Assembly: GCA_020632495.1 (NCBI GenBank) | Contig: JACKFL010000005.1 | Span: 558,001-622,000 of the forward strand | Source: Candidatus Omnitrophota bacterium | GTDB taxonomy: Bacteria > Omnitrophota > Gorgyraeia > Zapsychrales > Zapsychraceae | Direction: 5' to 3' | DNA length: 64,000 bases | Shown here: positions 28,627 to 40,100 of the stretch, one piece after another | Position numbering within the stretch: position 1 is the first letter of the stretch | Layout of the letters: each line of letters starts with the position of its first letter | Notes under the pieces: model-generated | What the model saw: the letters and a program-made list of their open reading frames with translations, nothing else | What the model was told of the DNA's origin: nothing | Database searches by the model: none | Program-made: the position numbers and the translations under genes

Positions 28627-30129
28627 ATGAAGCGCGACACCTCACAATTTCAGAACATTCCCTATGACGTCCTGGTGATCGGTGGCGGTATCAACGGTGC
28701 GGCCGTGGCCAATATGGCGGCGCAAAATAAATTGCGCGTGGCCCTGCTCGACAAAGGCGACTTCGCCGGCGGCACGTCCAGCAAATCAACCAAGCTGATC
28801 CACGGCGGGCTGCGCTATCTGGAGAATTTTGAATTCGGTCTGGTCCGCGAAGCCCTGCATGAACGCACCGCCCAACTGCGCATCGCCCCGCACCTGGTCA
28901 AGGAGCTCGGGTTTATCATCCCGGTCTACAAAAACGACCCCCGGCCGTTATGGATGATGAAGTTGGGTGTTACGCTTTATGATCTGCTCAGCGGAAAGCA
29001 CGTCATTCATCCGTACAAACCGCTCAGCGCCGCCGAGGTCATCCATTTTATTCCCGGTATTAAACAGGAAGATTTAACCGGCGGACTGATTTATTGGGAC
29101 GCCCAGATGGACGACGCGCGTCTGGTCCTGGAAAACGTGCAGCAGGCGGAATTAAACGGAGCGCATGTCGCCAATTATGTGGAGGTGCGCACGATCCTCA
29201 AGGAAAACGGCAAGGCGGTCGGCGTCACCGTCAAGGACCTCATCAGCGGTGAGACTTTCGACATGCGGGCCAAGCATATCGTGTGCGCGGTCGGACCGTG
29301 GACAAATATCTTCCAGCGCAAAGAACGCAGCGAGTCCCCGGCGCGGGTGCGCACCACCAAGGGCGTGCACGTGATTTACCGCGGGAGTTTCTGCCGGCAC
29401 GCGATCTTTGTGCAGTCGCATACCGACGGCCGCGTCTTCTTTATGATCCCGTGGTACGGCAACACCATGATCGGGACCACCGACACGGACTACGAGGCGC
29501 ATCCGGATGAGGTGAGCGTGGAGGAAGAGGATATCCGCTACCTGTGTAAGGCGGCGGGCCGCTTGTTCCCGGACCAGGAATTCACCGCTGACAAGATCGT
29601 CTCCTCCTTTGCCGGACTGCGACCGCTGGTCCACAAGGACGCGGCCTCGCCGGAAAAGGTTTCCCGCAAACATCTGATCAATCCTTCATTCTCGGGTGTG
29701 ATGTACATCATGGGCGGGAAGTACACGACCTACCGCGTTATCGCCCGGGAGTGTCTTGAACGGCTGGGGATCATCAAGCCGGAAGAGTTCAAAGGCGACC
29801 TGCAGGTGTACGGCGGGGGAGAGCCGGCGTTTACGCCGGAACAGATTTGCGAAAAATACGGCATTCAGGAAGACACGGCGCTGATGCTGCGCCGGACATA
29901 CGGCAGCCGCGTGGAAGACGTGCTGCGGCCGACGGTCACGGACAACTCACTGTTGGAGCGGCTGAATCCGGACTTTCCCTATATTAAGGCGCAACTCACC
30001 TACGGGGTCAATGTGGAAATGGCGATGACTCCCGACGATATCATCTGGCGGCGCCTGCCGCTGGCCTACCAGGGGCTCGATACCCCCGAAATCCGCAGTT
30101 TCATTCAAGGGCAACTCCTGCCCGCGTAA
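28627..30129 (+). CDS. glpD: Glycerol-3-phosphate dehydrogenase (FAD, quinone-linked)
   Basis: A 500-residue FAD-dependent dehydrogenase. Dinucleotide-binding motif GGGINGAAVANMAAQ at residues ~18-32; TSSKSTKLIHGGLRYLENFEF and the MIGTTDTDY segment are typical of GlpD. It oxidises glycerol-3-phosphate to dihydroxyacetone phosphate and feeds electrons to the quinone pool at the membrane. It completes the pathway begun by GlpK. No membrane helix is expected; binding is peripheral. The region after its stop codon begins the TTAACA operator cluster of cassette B. Confidence 0.95.
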   Translation: MKRDTSQFQNIPYDVLVIGGGINGAAVANMAAQNKLRVALLDKGDFAGGTSSKSTKLIHGGLRYLENFEFGLVREALHERTAQLRIAPHLVKELGFIIPVYKNDPRPLWMMKLGVTLYDLLSGKHVIHPYKPLSAAEVIHFIPGIKQEDLTGGLIYWDAQMDDARLVLENVQQAELNGAHVANYVEVRTILKENGKAVGVTVKDLISGETFDMRAKHIVCAVGPWTNIFQRKERSESPARVRTTKGVHVIYRGSFCRHAIFVQSHTDGRVFFMIPWYGNTMIGTTDTDYEAHPDEVSVEEEDIRYLCKAAGRLFPDQEFTADKIVSSFAGLRPLVHKDAASPEKVSRKHLINPSFSGVMYIMGGKYTTYRVIARECLERLGIIKPEEFKGDLQVYGGGEPAFTPEQICEKYGIQEDTALMLRRTYGSRVEDVLRPTVTDNSLLERLNPDFPYIKAQLTYGVNVEMAMTPDDIIWRRLPLAYQGLDTPEIRSFIQGQLLPA

Positions 30130-30181
30130 GTCCTTACAAAACCTCATAAAAATCATCCTGCTTGAAATTTATGCATTTTTT

Positions 30182-30378
30182 TTAACCACGAAGTTAACAT
30201 GTGTTAATATTAACTTAACATAGGTGGTTAACGTGCGTTTCTCTGTGTGTATTAACATATGTTAATAACATATTAACATAAGTGTTAGGTGGATCAAGCC
30301 TTGTTCCGGTAATGTTCATCGAACGCCGGATAACCGATATTAACCTATGTTAAATATAGATTAACATACGTGTTAGGC
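30182..30378. promoter_or_regulatory. Dense TTAACA operator cluster upstream of four-HTH gene B
   Basis: About a dozen TTAAC/GTTAA half-sites crowd into 190 AT-rich bases, many as inverted pairs with variable spacers: TTAACATGTGTTAA (30194-30207), TTAACATAGGTGGTTAA (30215-30231), ATTAACATATGTTAAT (30251-30266, a perfect palindrome), TTAACATAAGTGTTAG (about 30273-30288), TTAACCTATGTTAA (30340-30353) and TTAACATACGTGTTAG (30361-30376). The consensus is TTAACA-N2 to 5-TGTTAA. The same core precedes four-HTH gene A. Binding by the encoded protein is inferred. Confidence 0.7.
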
Positions 30379-30394
30379 GCTGACGAGCGCCAAA

Positions 30395-31117
30395 TTGATT
30401 TTGTCTAAAGAGCCCCGGCAACCCGAACAGGCCTACATCTCGATCCCGGAGTATGCCCGCCGTCTGGGCATCAGCCGGATCGCGGTTTACAAGAAGGTCA
30501 AGCAAGGGCTCATACCTGCCAAGAAAGTCGGGCGGAATTACGTCATACCGACCGATGAGAACCGCGGCGAGCAATCCCGCGCGCTGCGCAAATCCCATAT
30601 ATCCATTCCGGAGTTGGCTCAACAGCTGGGTATCAGCCGGATCGCTGTATACCAGAAGGTTAAAAGCGGACAGATCCGGGCCGAGAAGATCGGCCGCAAC
30701 TATGTGATCCCGGTCGCGGCCATGGAGACCCCGCAACCTGCCGGGCCTGTTTCCATGCCGAAGGCAGTGAAGATCACTGCCATGATGACCATTCCGGAGC
30801 TGGCCAGAAAGCTGGGCATTAGCCGGATCGCGGTCTACCAACAGGTCCGCAGCGGAAAGATCAAGGCCCGTAAGGTCGGCCGCAACTACGCGATCGAACC
30901 GCAGCAGTTCACCGGTAAATCTCCCGCAACAGTAAAGAAGAAGGCCGTGGCCGAAGACTTCGTGTCATTGCCGGAGTGCGCCCGCGTGTTGGGGATCAGC
31001 CGGTTTGCTTTGTATCAAAAGATCAAGAAGGGCGAGGTCAAGGCCAGGAAGGTCGGCCGGAACTTCGTGATCAGTAAGGACGAACGGGACAAACACAGGC
31101 CCGATAAAAATATATGA
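30395..31117 (+). CDS. Four-HTH array DNA-binding protein (cassette B)
   Basis: A ~240-residue paralogue of four-HTH protein A, with units beginning near residues 14, 68, 130 and 189 (each Y/H/M-I-S-I-P-E-x-A-x-x-LGISR-[IF]-A-[VL]-Y-[QK]-[KQ]-[VI]-K-x-G-x-[ILV]-x-A-[KE]-K-[VI]-GRN). The units are more alike here than in protein A; three share LGISRIAVY almost unchanged, indicating recent duplication or selection for one DNA sequence. Linkers vary (54, 62 and 59 residues between units). It begins with TTG at 30395 or 30401; no strong ribosome-binding site is visible. ATGA overlap couples it to the giant gene. It probably binds the operator cluster just upstream. Confidence 0.85.
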   Translation: MILSKEPRQPEQAYISIPEYARRLGISRIAVYKKVKQGLIPAKKVGRNYVIPTDENRGEQSRALRKSHISIPELAQQLGISRIAVYQKVKSGQIRAEKIGRNYVIPVAAMETPQPAGPVSMPKAVKITAMMTIPELARKLGISRIAVYQQVRSGKIKARKVGRNYAIEPQQFTGKSPATVKKKAVAEDFVSLPECARVLGISRFALYQKIKKGEVKARKVGRNFVISKDERDKHRPDKNI

Positions 31118-34100
31118 AGAAACTCTTATTAACAATTTGGAATGACGTGCTGCGCAGCCTGCTGGTGGCGGTTATCGCCACCGGACTGTTCGCCGGTTCC
31201 GCCTGGGCGCTGGCCTGTAATGATCAGGCCGACGGCGACTGGAATAATGCCGGGACGTGGGACTGTGCCGTTATTCCGGATGCCGACGATGACGTCACCG
31301 TTGACTCTCATGCGGTCACCTTGACCGGCGACCAGGATGCCGAGAGTGTGACCGTGGCCGGCGGGACGCTGTCCATCGGGGCCAATGACCTGGGCATCGA
31401 TTCCAATCTGACGGTCACCAGCGGGACATTTGACGCCGGAACAGGATCGGTCACATTCCAGACGGCCGGGGCTAAAGCGATCAATACCGGAAGCGCGGTG
31501 TTTAACGACGTCAATATTGGCGGCGGCGGTGACGTGACCTTGACGGGAAATATGGACATCAACGGGACGCTCAGCATCGTCTCCGCGACCAACATGAATT
31601 CCGGAAATTATTTGGTGGCCGGTAATGTCCGCAACAGCGATACGGCGATAAACGGAACGTCGGTTATTCTGCTCGATGGAGCAGGCGATCAGAATCTGGA
31701 GGCGGTGACCGGCGCGTCCCGCAATTTCACCTCGATTACCATCAATAAATCGTCCGGAACCTTAACCCTGCTCGGCAATATGGTTATCGACCGCAACTGG
31801 ATCTACACGGCCGGGACCGTGGCGGGCGGCAGCAGTACGGTGCAGTTTAATAACACCACCGGCCACACGGTGACGCTGGCCTCCGGCTCGATGCAGTTTA
31901 ATAATGTCACCCTGGTGACGGGAGCGCAAAACTTGACGCTGACCGGAACCATGGATATCAATGGGCAGCTGACGATTACCTCCATGGGTGCCATGAACGG
32001 CGGTGTGCTGGCGGTGGCCGGGAACGTGGTTAACAGCGATACGGCGGTGACCGGGACGTCCGTGATTCTGCTGGACGGCAGCGGCAATCAAAATCTTGAG
32101 GCGGTGACCGGCGCGACGCGTGACTTCACATCGATACGGATCAACAAGTCGGGAGGAACGCTGACACTGTTGGGGGCCATGAATATCGACCGCGACTGGG
32201 ACTACATCGCGGGAACCGTCGCCGGCGGCACGAGCTCGGTGACGTTCGGACCGGTCGTGGCTTCCACGATTACGATAGCCCCGTCCGGATCCATGGCCTT
32301 TAACAATCTCACCCTGAATAAGAGTACCCTCGCGCTGACCACTTCCGGAACATTGGATATCAACGGGAACTTTACCTTGACCTCCTTGAATACCTGGTCC
32401 GGCAGCGGGACGCTGGCCGTCGCGGGCGACGTCAGCCTGGTCGATACCGCGTACACGCAATTGGAGGATGTCTATCTCTTGCTGGACGGAGCGGGCGCCC
32501 AACAGCTCCAGGGGGTCGCGGGAGGCGGTCAAATCCCGAATGTGGTCATCAACAAGTCCGGCGGAACGCTGACGCTGTCCAGTTTGATCTACGTGGCCTA
32601 TGACTGGACACATATTGCCGGGACGGTAGACGGCGGCACGAGCACGGTTCGGTTTACCCAAACGGATCAGTCGGATGTCAGTATCGCCGACGCGAATATG
32701 ATGTTCAACAATGTGGAAATCAATACGAGCACCAATGATCTGAACTTAACCGGAACGATGGACGTCAACGGAAACCTCTCGATACTGCTGGTTGTGAATA
32801 TGAACGGCGGAGCGATCACCGTGGCCGGCGACTTATCATCCACCGACAGTAACGGGGTCGAGGGGACCACTCCGATCATCCTGGACGGAGCGGTCGATCA
32901 AACAATCTCTACCGGCGGCGCAGCGGATCCGTGGCCGAATGCCAACTGGACAATCGACAAATCAGCGGGATCCGCGATTTTGGCTGCCGACCTGGTCCTG
33001 AATGAATCCAGTCAGGACCTGTTGGTTACCAGCGGCACGCTTGATTTGGCCGGCTTTGACGTGACGGTGGCCGATCTGCTGGATGTGGACGCCGGCTTGC
33101 GCCTGCACGGGGATGAGACGGTGACGGCCACGACCTTTACCATCGATGCCGCAACATCCACGGTTCAATTCTACAATAATGCGGTGACGGCGACGATTAC
33201 CGACTACGCTCAGACCTTTAATAATTTGACGCTGGGCGCCGGCAAGATCCATGAAGTGGCCACCGGTGGCGGCAACGGCATTACAGTCAACGGAACATTC
33301 GACAGCAACGGCAGCCTGGCGAGCCAGTCGGTCCTGCGCAGCGTGGCGGACGCGGCCGTCGATTGGGAGTTGGACCTGCAGGGTATTTCCAATCTCCAGG
33401 ATAAGGTCGACGTCAAACGGTCCGATGCATCCGCGGGCAATGTTGTGATCGCCAGCGGATCCACCGACAACGGCAACAATACCAACTGGCTGTTCGCCGC
33501 AGCCGTTGTCTGGGACGGCGGCGGAGCGGATAACAACTGGAGTACGCCCCAGAATTGGCTGGGTGACTCCGTTCCGGGCGCCGGGGATATCGCGGTCTTC
33601 AACAGTACCAGCTCGAAAGACGCAACGGTCGATGCGGCCGTCACCGTCGCCGGAATCCTGATCCAATCCAATTACAGCGGTACCATTACTCAAGGGGCGG
33701 GCAACAATATCGATCTGGGAACGTCCGGATACGAGCAACAGGGCGGGACGTTCACCGGAGGGGCGGCCAACATTAATGTCGAAGGTGACTGGACCGTCAG
33801 CGGCGGTACATTTACCGGCGGCAGTTCAACGGTCATCTTCGATGCCACCTCCGGAACGCAATCTGTCAGCATGGGGACCTATATCTTTAACAATGTAACC
33901 ATCAGTCAGACGGACGATACCTTTGCCGTCACTGGCACGATGGACGTTAACGGCACCCTGACCATCACCAATACCGCCATGATCACCACAGGAACCATAG
34001 CCGTCGGCGGAAATATAGTCACTACGGATTCCAGTGTCGCCGGTACATATGCTGTTGTCATTGACGGTTCCGGGGCGCAGACGCTAAGTGCCGGTGGCGG

Positions 34101-37100
34101 TGCCGGGGAGCTGCCCGGGGTATTGATTAATAAACCGCTGGGAACACTGACTATTCAGGATACGATCAATATTGACTCGGTCGGCTGGCAGTACATTTCG
34201 GGGACGGTGGACGCCGGCACAAGCACGGTGGTCCTCACCGAGACGGCGACAGTTTCATCGGGATCGATGAGTTTCAACGATGTCACTATCAACACGGCGC
34301 AGACTACCGACGATATTACCATAACCGGAACAATGGATATTAACGGAACTTTGACGTTTACACAATTGGATGCCGTGTTGACCGGAACGTTTGCGGTGGC
34401 CGGTAATGTGGTAACGACCGATGCGACTGTGGATGGAAGCGGGCATCTGGTGTTTGACGGTGCGGGAGCGCAATCGCTGAATGCCGGCGGCGGCACGGGT
34501 GCGATTCCGGGGTTAACGGTCAACAAGACCGGAGGCACGTTGACCATCAGCGATACGATTGATCTCTACAATAACAACAATGCTTCCACGAAGGTGGTGA
34601 ACTTTATTCAGGGCGCGGTGGACGCGGGGACGAGTACGGTTGTATTCCGCGACCGGGGTGTTATTGATTCCGGAAGCATTAATTTCAACAACGTTACCTT
34701 CCAAGCCGGAGGGGCAGACAGTTTCAGTATTACCGGAACAATATCTGTTGGCAATGACTTAGCTTTGGTGACGCTCGGAACGGTAAATTCAGGTGAGATA
34801 GGCGTCTCCGGGGATGTGATAACTACGACAACGGCGCTCTCTGGATCTGCCGTGATTGTCCTGGAAGGATCGGGTGCTCAATCTCTCAATGCCTCCGGCG
34901 GAAGCGGAGCCGTTACGGCTATCCGGGTTGATAAGCCGGCCGGAGCATTAACGGTTACCGACACTATTGAGATAATAGGCAACAATGCGGATGCGCAGGT
35001 CATCATCGAATATGTACAGGGTGCGGTCGACCTGTCCAGCAGCACGATAATTTTCCGCGACAGAGGGGTGCTTACTACGGGAACGATGGCGTTTAACGAT
35101 ATTGAATTTAATACCAGCGGTGTCGACGGAGTGGACATTAGCGGTACGCTGGATGTTAACGGCAACCTCACCATTACTTCGATAGGGTCCGGAGATCTGG
35201 ATGGCGGAGCCGTCACCCTCGCCGGGGATCTGACCAATACCGTGGACACCGATGTCGACGGGGCCACCAATATTGTCTTCGACGGAACGGCCACTCAGAC
35301 AATTACGGGGGTCGCGGGTGATCCGTGGACGAACGGCAGTTTTACCGTCAACAAGGCCTCTGGCAGTGTTGTCCTGGCCTTCGATTTCAGCGCGGTCGAG
35401 GCCAGTGAGGACTTTGTGGTCACCGCGGGAACCCTGGACCTGGCCGGATTCAACCTTACGGTCGCCGATCAAATCGACGTGGATGCCGGATTCCGTCTTT
35501 ACGGAAACGAAACGGTCACCGCAGCCGCGCTCAGTTTCGATGCCGGCACATCCACCGTTCAGTTCTACAATTCCGGTGTGACCGCCACGATTACCGATTA
35601 CGGACAGTCTTTCGGAACGGTCATCCTCGGGGCCAGCAAGATCCACGAAGTTGCCACCGGCGGCGGCAACGGCATCACGATTAACGGTACATTCGAGAGC
35701 AACGGTACGTCCGGGACACAATCCGTATTGCGCAGTGTGGCCGATGCCGCGGTCGATTGGGAGTTGACGCTCACCGGTAACTCGGAACTCCAGGACAAAG
35801 TCGACGTCAAACGCTCCGATGCCAGCAGCGGCGGGGTGGTCCTGGCGACCGGCTCGACCGACAGCGGCAATAATACCAACTGGTTCTTCGGCTCCGGGGT
35901 GATCTGGGACGGCGGCGGCGTGGATAACAATTGGAGCACGCCGCAAAACTGGCTCGGTGACGTCGTGCCTTCTCCGACGGACGTCGCTATTTTCGACATT
36001 ACCAGTTCCAAAGACGCGACCATCGATACCAATGTGACCATTCTGGGGATATTGATCGACGCCTCCTACACGGGAACCATTACGCAGGGAGCCGGCATTA
36101 CGGTCGATCTGGGGACGGACGGCTACATCCAGGAAGGGGCCACATTTATTGCCAGCGACACGACCATCAATGTCGAAGGCGACTGGACCTTCTCCGGAGG
36201 AACGTTCACCGCCAATACGTCCACGGTAATCTTCGATGCCACGACCGGGACACAGACGGTGACTTCGGGGGCCATGATCTTCAATGACGTAACGGTCAGC
36301 CAAACCGATGACACATTCGATGTCAGCGGCACGATGGATATCAACGGCACGTTAACGTTGACCGATACGGCCGTGATGACCACCGGTACCTTGGCCGTAG
36401 CCGGAAATGTCGTGACCACCGACGCCGCTATTACGGGGGCGGCCGTGGTGTACTTCGACGGCGGCGGGGCTCAGTCGTTGACGGCGAACGGCGGCACCGG
36501 TGAGGTGACCGGTGTCAGTATCAACAAGGGCGGCGGTACCCTGACGATCCTGGGGACTATTAATATCGACGATGCCGGCTGGACTTACACTGCGGGGACG
36601 GTGGATGCCGGCACCAGTAAAGTCGTCTTCACCGATACATCGACGGTCGACTCCGGCGCGATGATGTTCAACGATGTGGATATCACTATGGAGGCCGCGG
36701 CGGATGATCTGAATATTACCGGGACAATGGACGTGGAAGGTGACCTGGTGATCACGCAGTTGGCGAATTTGATAGGCGGGGACATTGCCGTGGCCACCAA
36801 TGTGACCACCACCGACACGGCGATCAGCGGGGACGGTCTCATCGCCTTTGACGGCGGCGGGGCGCAGGTGCTCGATGCCGCCGGCGGGACCGGGGAACTG
36901 CCCGGGGTCATTGTCGACAAATCCGGCGGCACGCTGACGATCCAGGACACCATCAACATCGACATCGGCGGCTGGACGTACAACATGGGGACAGTCGACG
37001 CCGGTACTAGTACGGTCGTCTTGACTAATGTCTCTACGGTCTCGGCCGGATCCATGAGTTTTAATGATGTCACGGTGGCGGCCGGAGGCACGAGTGACAT

Positions 37101-40100
37101 TACGGTCAGCGGTACGATGGACGTCGCCGGTACGTTGAGCATCACCTCCGTGAGCAACATCAACAACAGTGCGGTGACGGTAGCCGGCAATATCATTACG
37201 ACCGACACTACCGCCGGGGGTACAAGTACGATCATTGCCGACGGCACCGGCGCCCAGACCCTCAGCGCCGGCGGCGCGACCGGGGAGCTGCCCGGCTTTG
37301 AAGTCGACAAGGCGTCCGGCACACTGACGATTCAGGACAATATCAATATCGATACCGGCGGCTGGACATACAGTATGGGAACGGTGGATGCCGGCACCAG
37401 CACGGTGATCTTTACCGCCGCGGCCACCGTGACCGGCGGCAGCATGACCTTCAATGACGTCAACATCAATGCCGGCGCCGCGGGCGATCTGACCGTCAGC
37501 GGCACGATGGATATTGCCGGGACATTGACGATCAATTCGGTCAATGATATCAACTTCGGTCCGATCGCGATCAGCGGTAATGTGATCACGGTGGACACCA
37601 CCGCGGGCGGAACGAGTCTGATCCTGTTCGACGGCACCGGGGCGCAGACCTTGAGTGCCAACGGGGCAACGGGCGAGGTTCCGGGCGTCGAGATCAACAA
37701 GACCTCCGGCACGCTGACGATCCAGGACAATATCAATGTCGACGGCGGCGGCTGGACTTACACCGCGGGTAACGTGGACGCCGGCACAAGTACGGTTATC
37801 TGGACGGACGCCCTCACCGTCGCCTCCGGCACCATGTCGTTTGCCAACGTGACCTTCAATACGGCCACACTCGATGTGACCGTGACCGGCACGCTGGACG
37901 TCAACGGGACTTTGACTATGACTACGGTCGGGAATATCAACTCCGGAACGGTCGCGGCCGGCGGCATGGTGGTCAGCACGGATACCGGTTACGGCGGAAG
38001 CGCGACGCTGCTGTTCGACGGGGCGATGGTCCAGGGCTTTAATCTGACCGGAGCCACCGACGGCATCAATATTGATATCGATGTCAACAAGACCGGAGGC
38101 TTGGTCCAGTTGCAATCGGCCCTCACGCTGGACGCGGCCGGTCAGGACCTCACCATCATCGAAGGCACGTTCGATATCAGCGGTAACAACCTGAGTTTCA
38201 GCGGCAACAGCTTCACCGTTGAGGACGGAGGGGTGTACCAGCTTAAGGGTGGTGAGACATCTTCGGCCCCGACGCTCAACAGCGGATCAACCGTGTCTTA
38301 CAATGGCACGTCCGGGCCCTACAATATCAACGACTGGGGCTACGATGACCTGCGCATCGCTTCCGATCATCTGGTGGGTTACTGGAAATATGATGAAACC
38401 ACGGCCGGCGGTATGAACTACAGCAGTTCGCAATACGCCCGGCACATGTTCCCCTACGGCACCGGCGGGGCCAATACCTATCCGCAGCCGTCGGCCAGCG
38501 TCCCGACGACCAGCTTCAGCAACACGCGCAGCATTGATTTCGACGGTACGGACGACTACACCAAGGCGGCCGGTTTCAGTGAGCTGGGAACATCCAATCA
38601 GCCGTATACGATTACGGCCTGGGTCAATCCCGACCCGGGGGAAACCGACGCCAATATCATTCATGTCTCCAGCGGGTCGTCCGGTACGGGATGGTGTGTG
38701 TCCATGCTGACGCTGGACGGAGGTCTCGCGCAGGCGCACGGCTGGACCGGCAGTTTAACGGAAGCGACCGGGACGACGACCCTTAACTCGGGGCAGTGGT
38801 ATCATGTCGCCACGACTTGGGACCCGGTGAACGGGTTGACGGTTTACGTTGACGGGGTTTTGGAAGATTCCACAACGCAGGCGACTTTTAGCGCGAGCAG
38901 CGCGTCGAACTATGTGTTCAGCGCCTTCGGTATCGGAAGTTGCGCCGGTTCCGAGAGCGACTACTTTGACGGTCAGATGGACGACGTGCGAATATATAAT
39001 CGCGCCCTTTCGGCACCGGAGATCGCCTCTCTCGCCAACGGTGACCGGCTGATCGAAAACGGATATGGGGAAGACTTCAATCTGACGGCCAACGAGTCAC
39101 TCGGCGGCGACCTCTTCGTGGTCAACGGGACTTTCGATCTGGTTGACAACGATCTGACCGTGACGGGCACCGTCAGCAACGACGACATAATCCGCCTGGA
39201 GGGTGGTCAGACCGTCTCCATTACCAATATGGACAGCGACAGCGGTCTGACGCGTTACGACGGGGCCGGCACATACTCCGATTGGGCGCTGGATGATGAA
39301 TACTACAACCTGGAATTCATCGGCTCCGGGACCTGGACGGCGGGCAGCGACATGGATGTCAACGGAACGATTACAATCGAAAGCGGTACCGTGGCCGACG
39401 GCGGCAACAGCATTCTCTTAGCCGGGAACTGGATGCGGCCGGGCGGGACATACACAGCCACCGGAACCATCGACTTCGACGGCGGCGACCAGACTATTTA
39501 TAATTCTACGACATTTAACAATTTCCGGAAGAACGTAACGTCGGCCGCGACCTTTATCTTCGAGACGCTGGAACGGCAGACCATCACCGGCGCGATGACC
39601 ATGAACGGCGCGGCCGGGCAGCTGTTGACATTGCGCGGAACCGAAATCAGCCTCATTCAATGGGAAATCAATCCGCAGGGAACGCGCAGCGCGTCTTATT
39701 TGGACGTCACCGATTCCTTGAACGTGAATGCCACGGAAATCGACTGTACCAATAACTGTGTGAACTCCGGAAATAACACCGAGTGGTTGTTTACCACGCC
39801 GAACGTCAATATTTCCGGTACGGTCTTCACCGACGAAGGGTCCACCAATATCGGGGCGGGCATTACCGTCGCCATCTCCATCGACGGGGCTGCCGCGGCC
39901 GCGACCGACGACACCGACGGCAGCGGGGTTTACTCCTTGACCGGGCTGTCAATGAATGCCGGGGACACACTGACACTCTATATCGATGACGAAGCCAGCC
40001 AAGGCGCGACGGTTACTATCGCCTCGGATGAGGATATATCCAATGTGAACATCTACGCCGGATATCTCATTGTGCGCAGCGACAATATGGGCTTTAATTC

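Noticed and set aside
30182..30378. CRISPR-like array
   Set aside because: The TTAAC repeats are too short and irregularly spaced, there are no unique spacers of constant length, and no cas genes are present.
34948..36303. Long antisense frames inside the giant gene (e.g. 34948-36303, 36352-38115, 41380-43071)
   Set aside because: They mirror the repeat structure of the sense gene, lack ribosome-binding sites and recognisable domains, and arise from GC-rich repeat codon bias.
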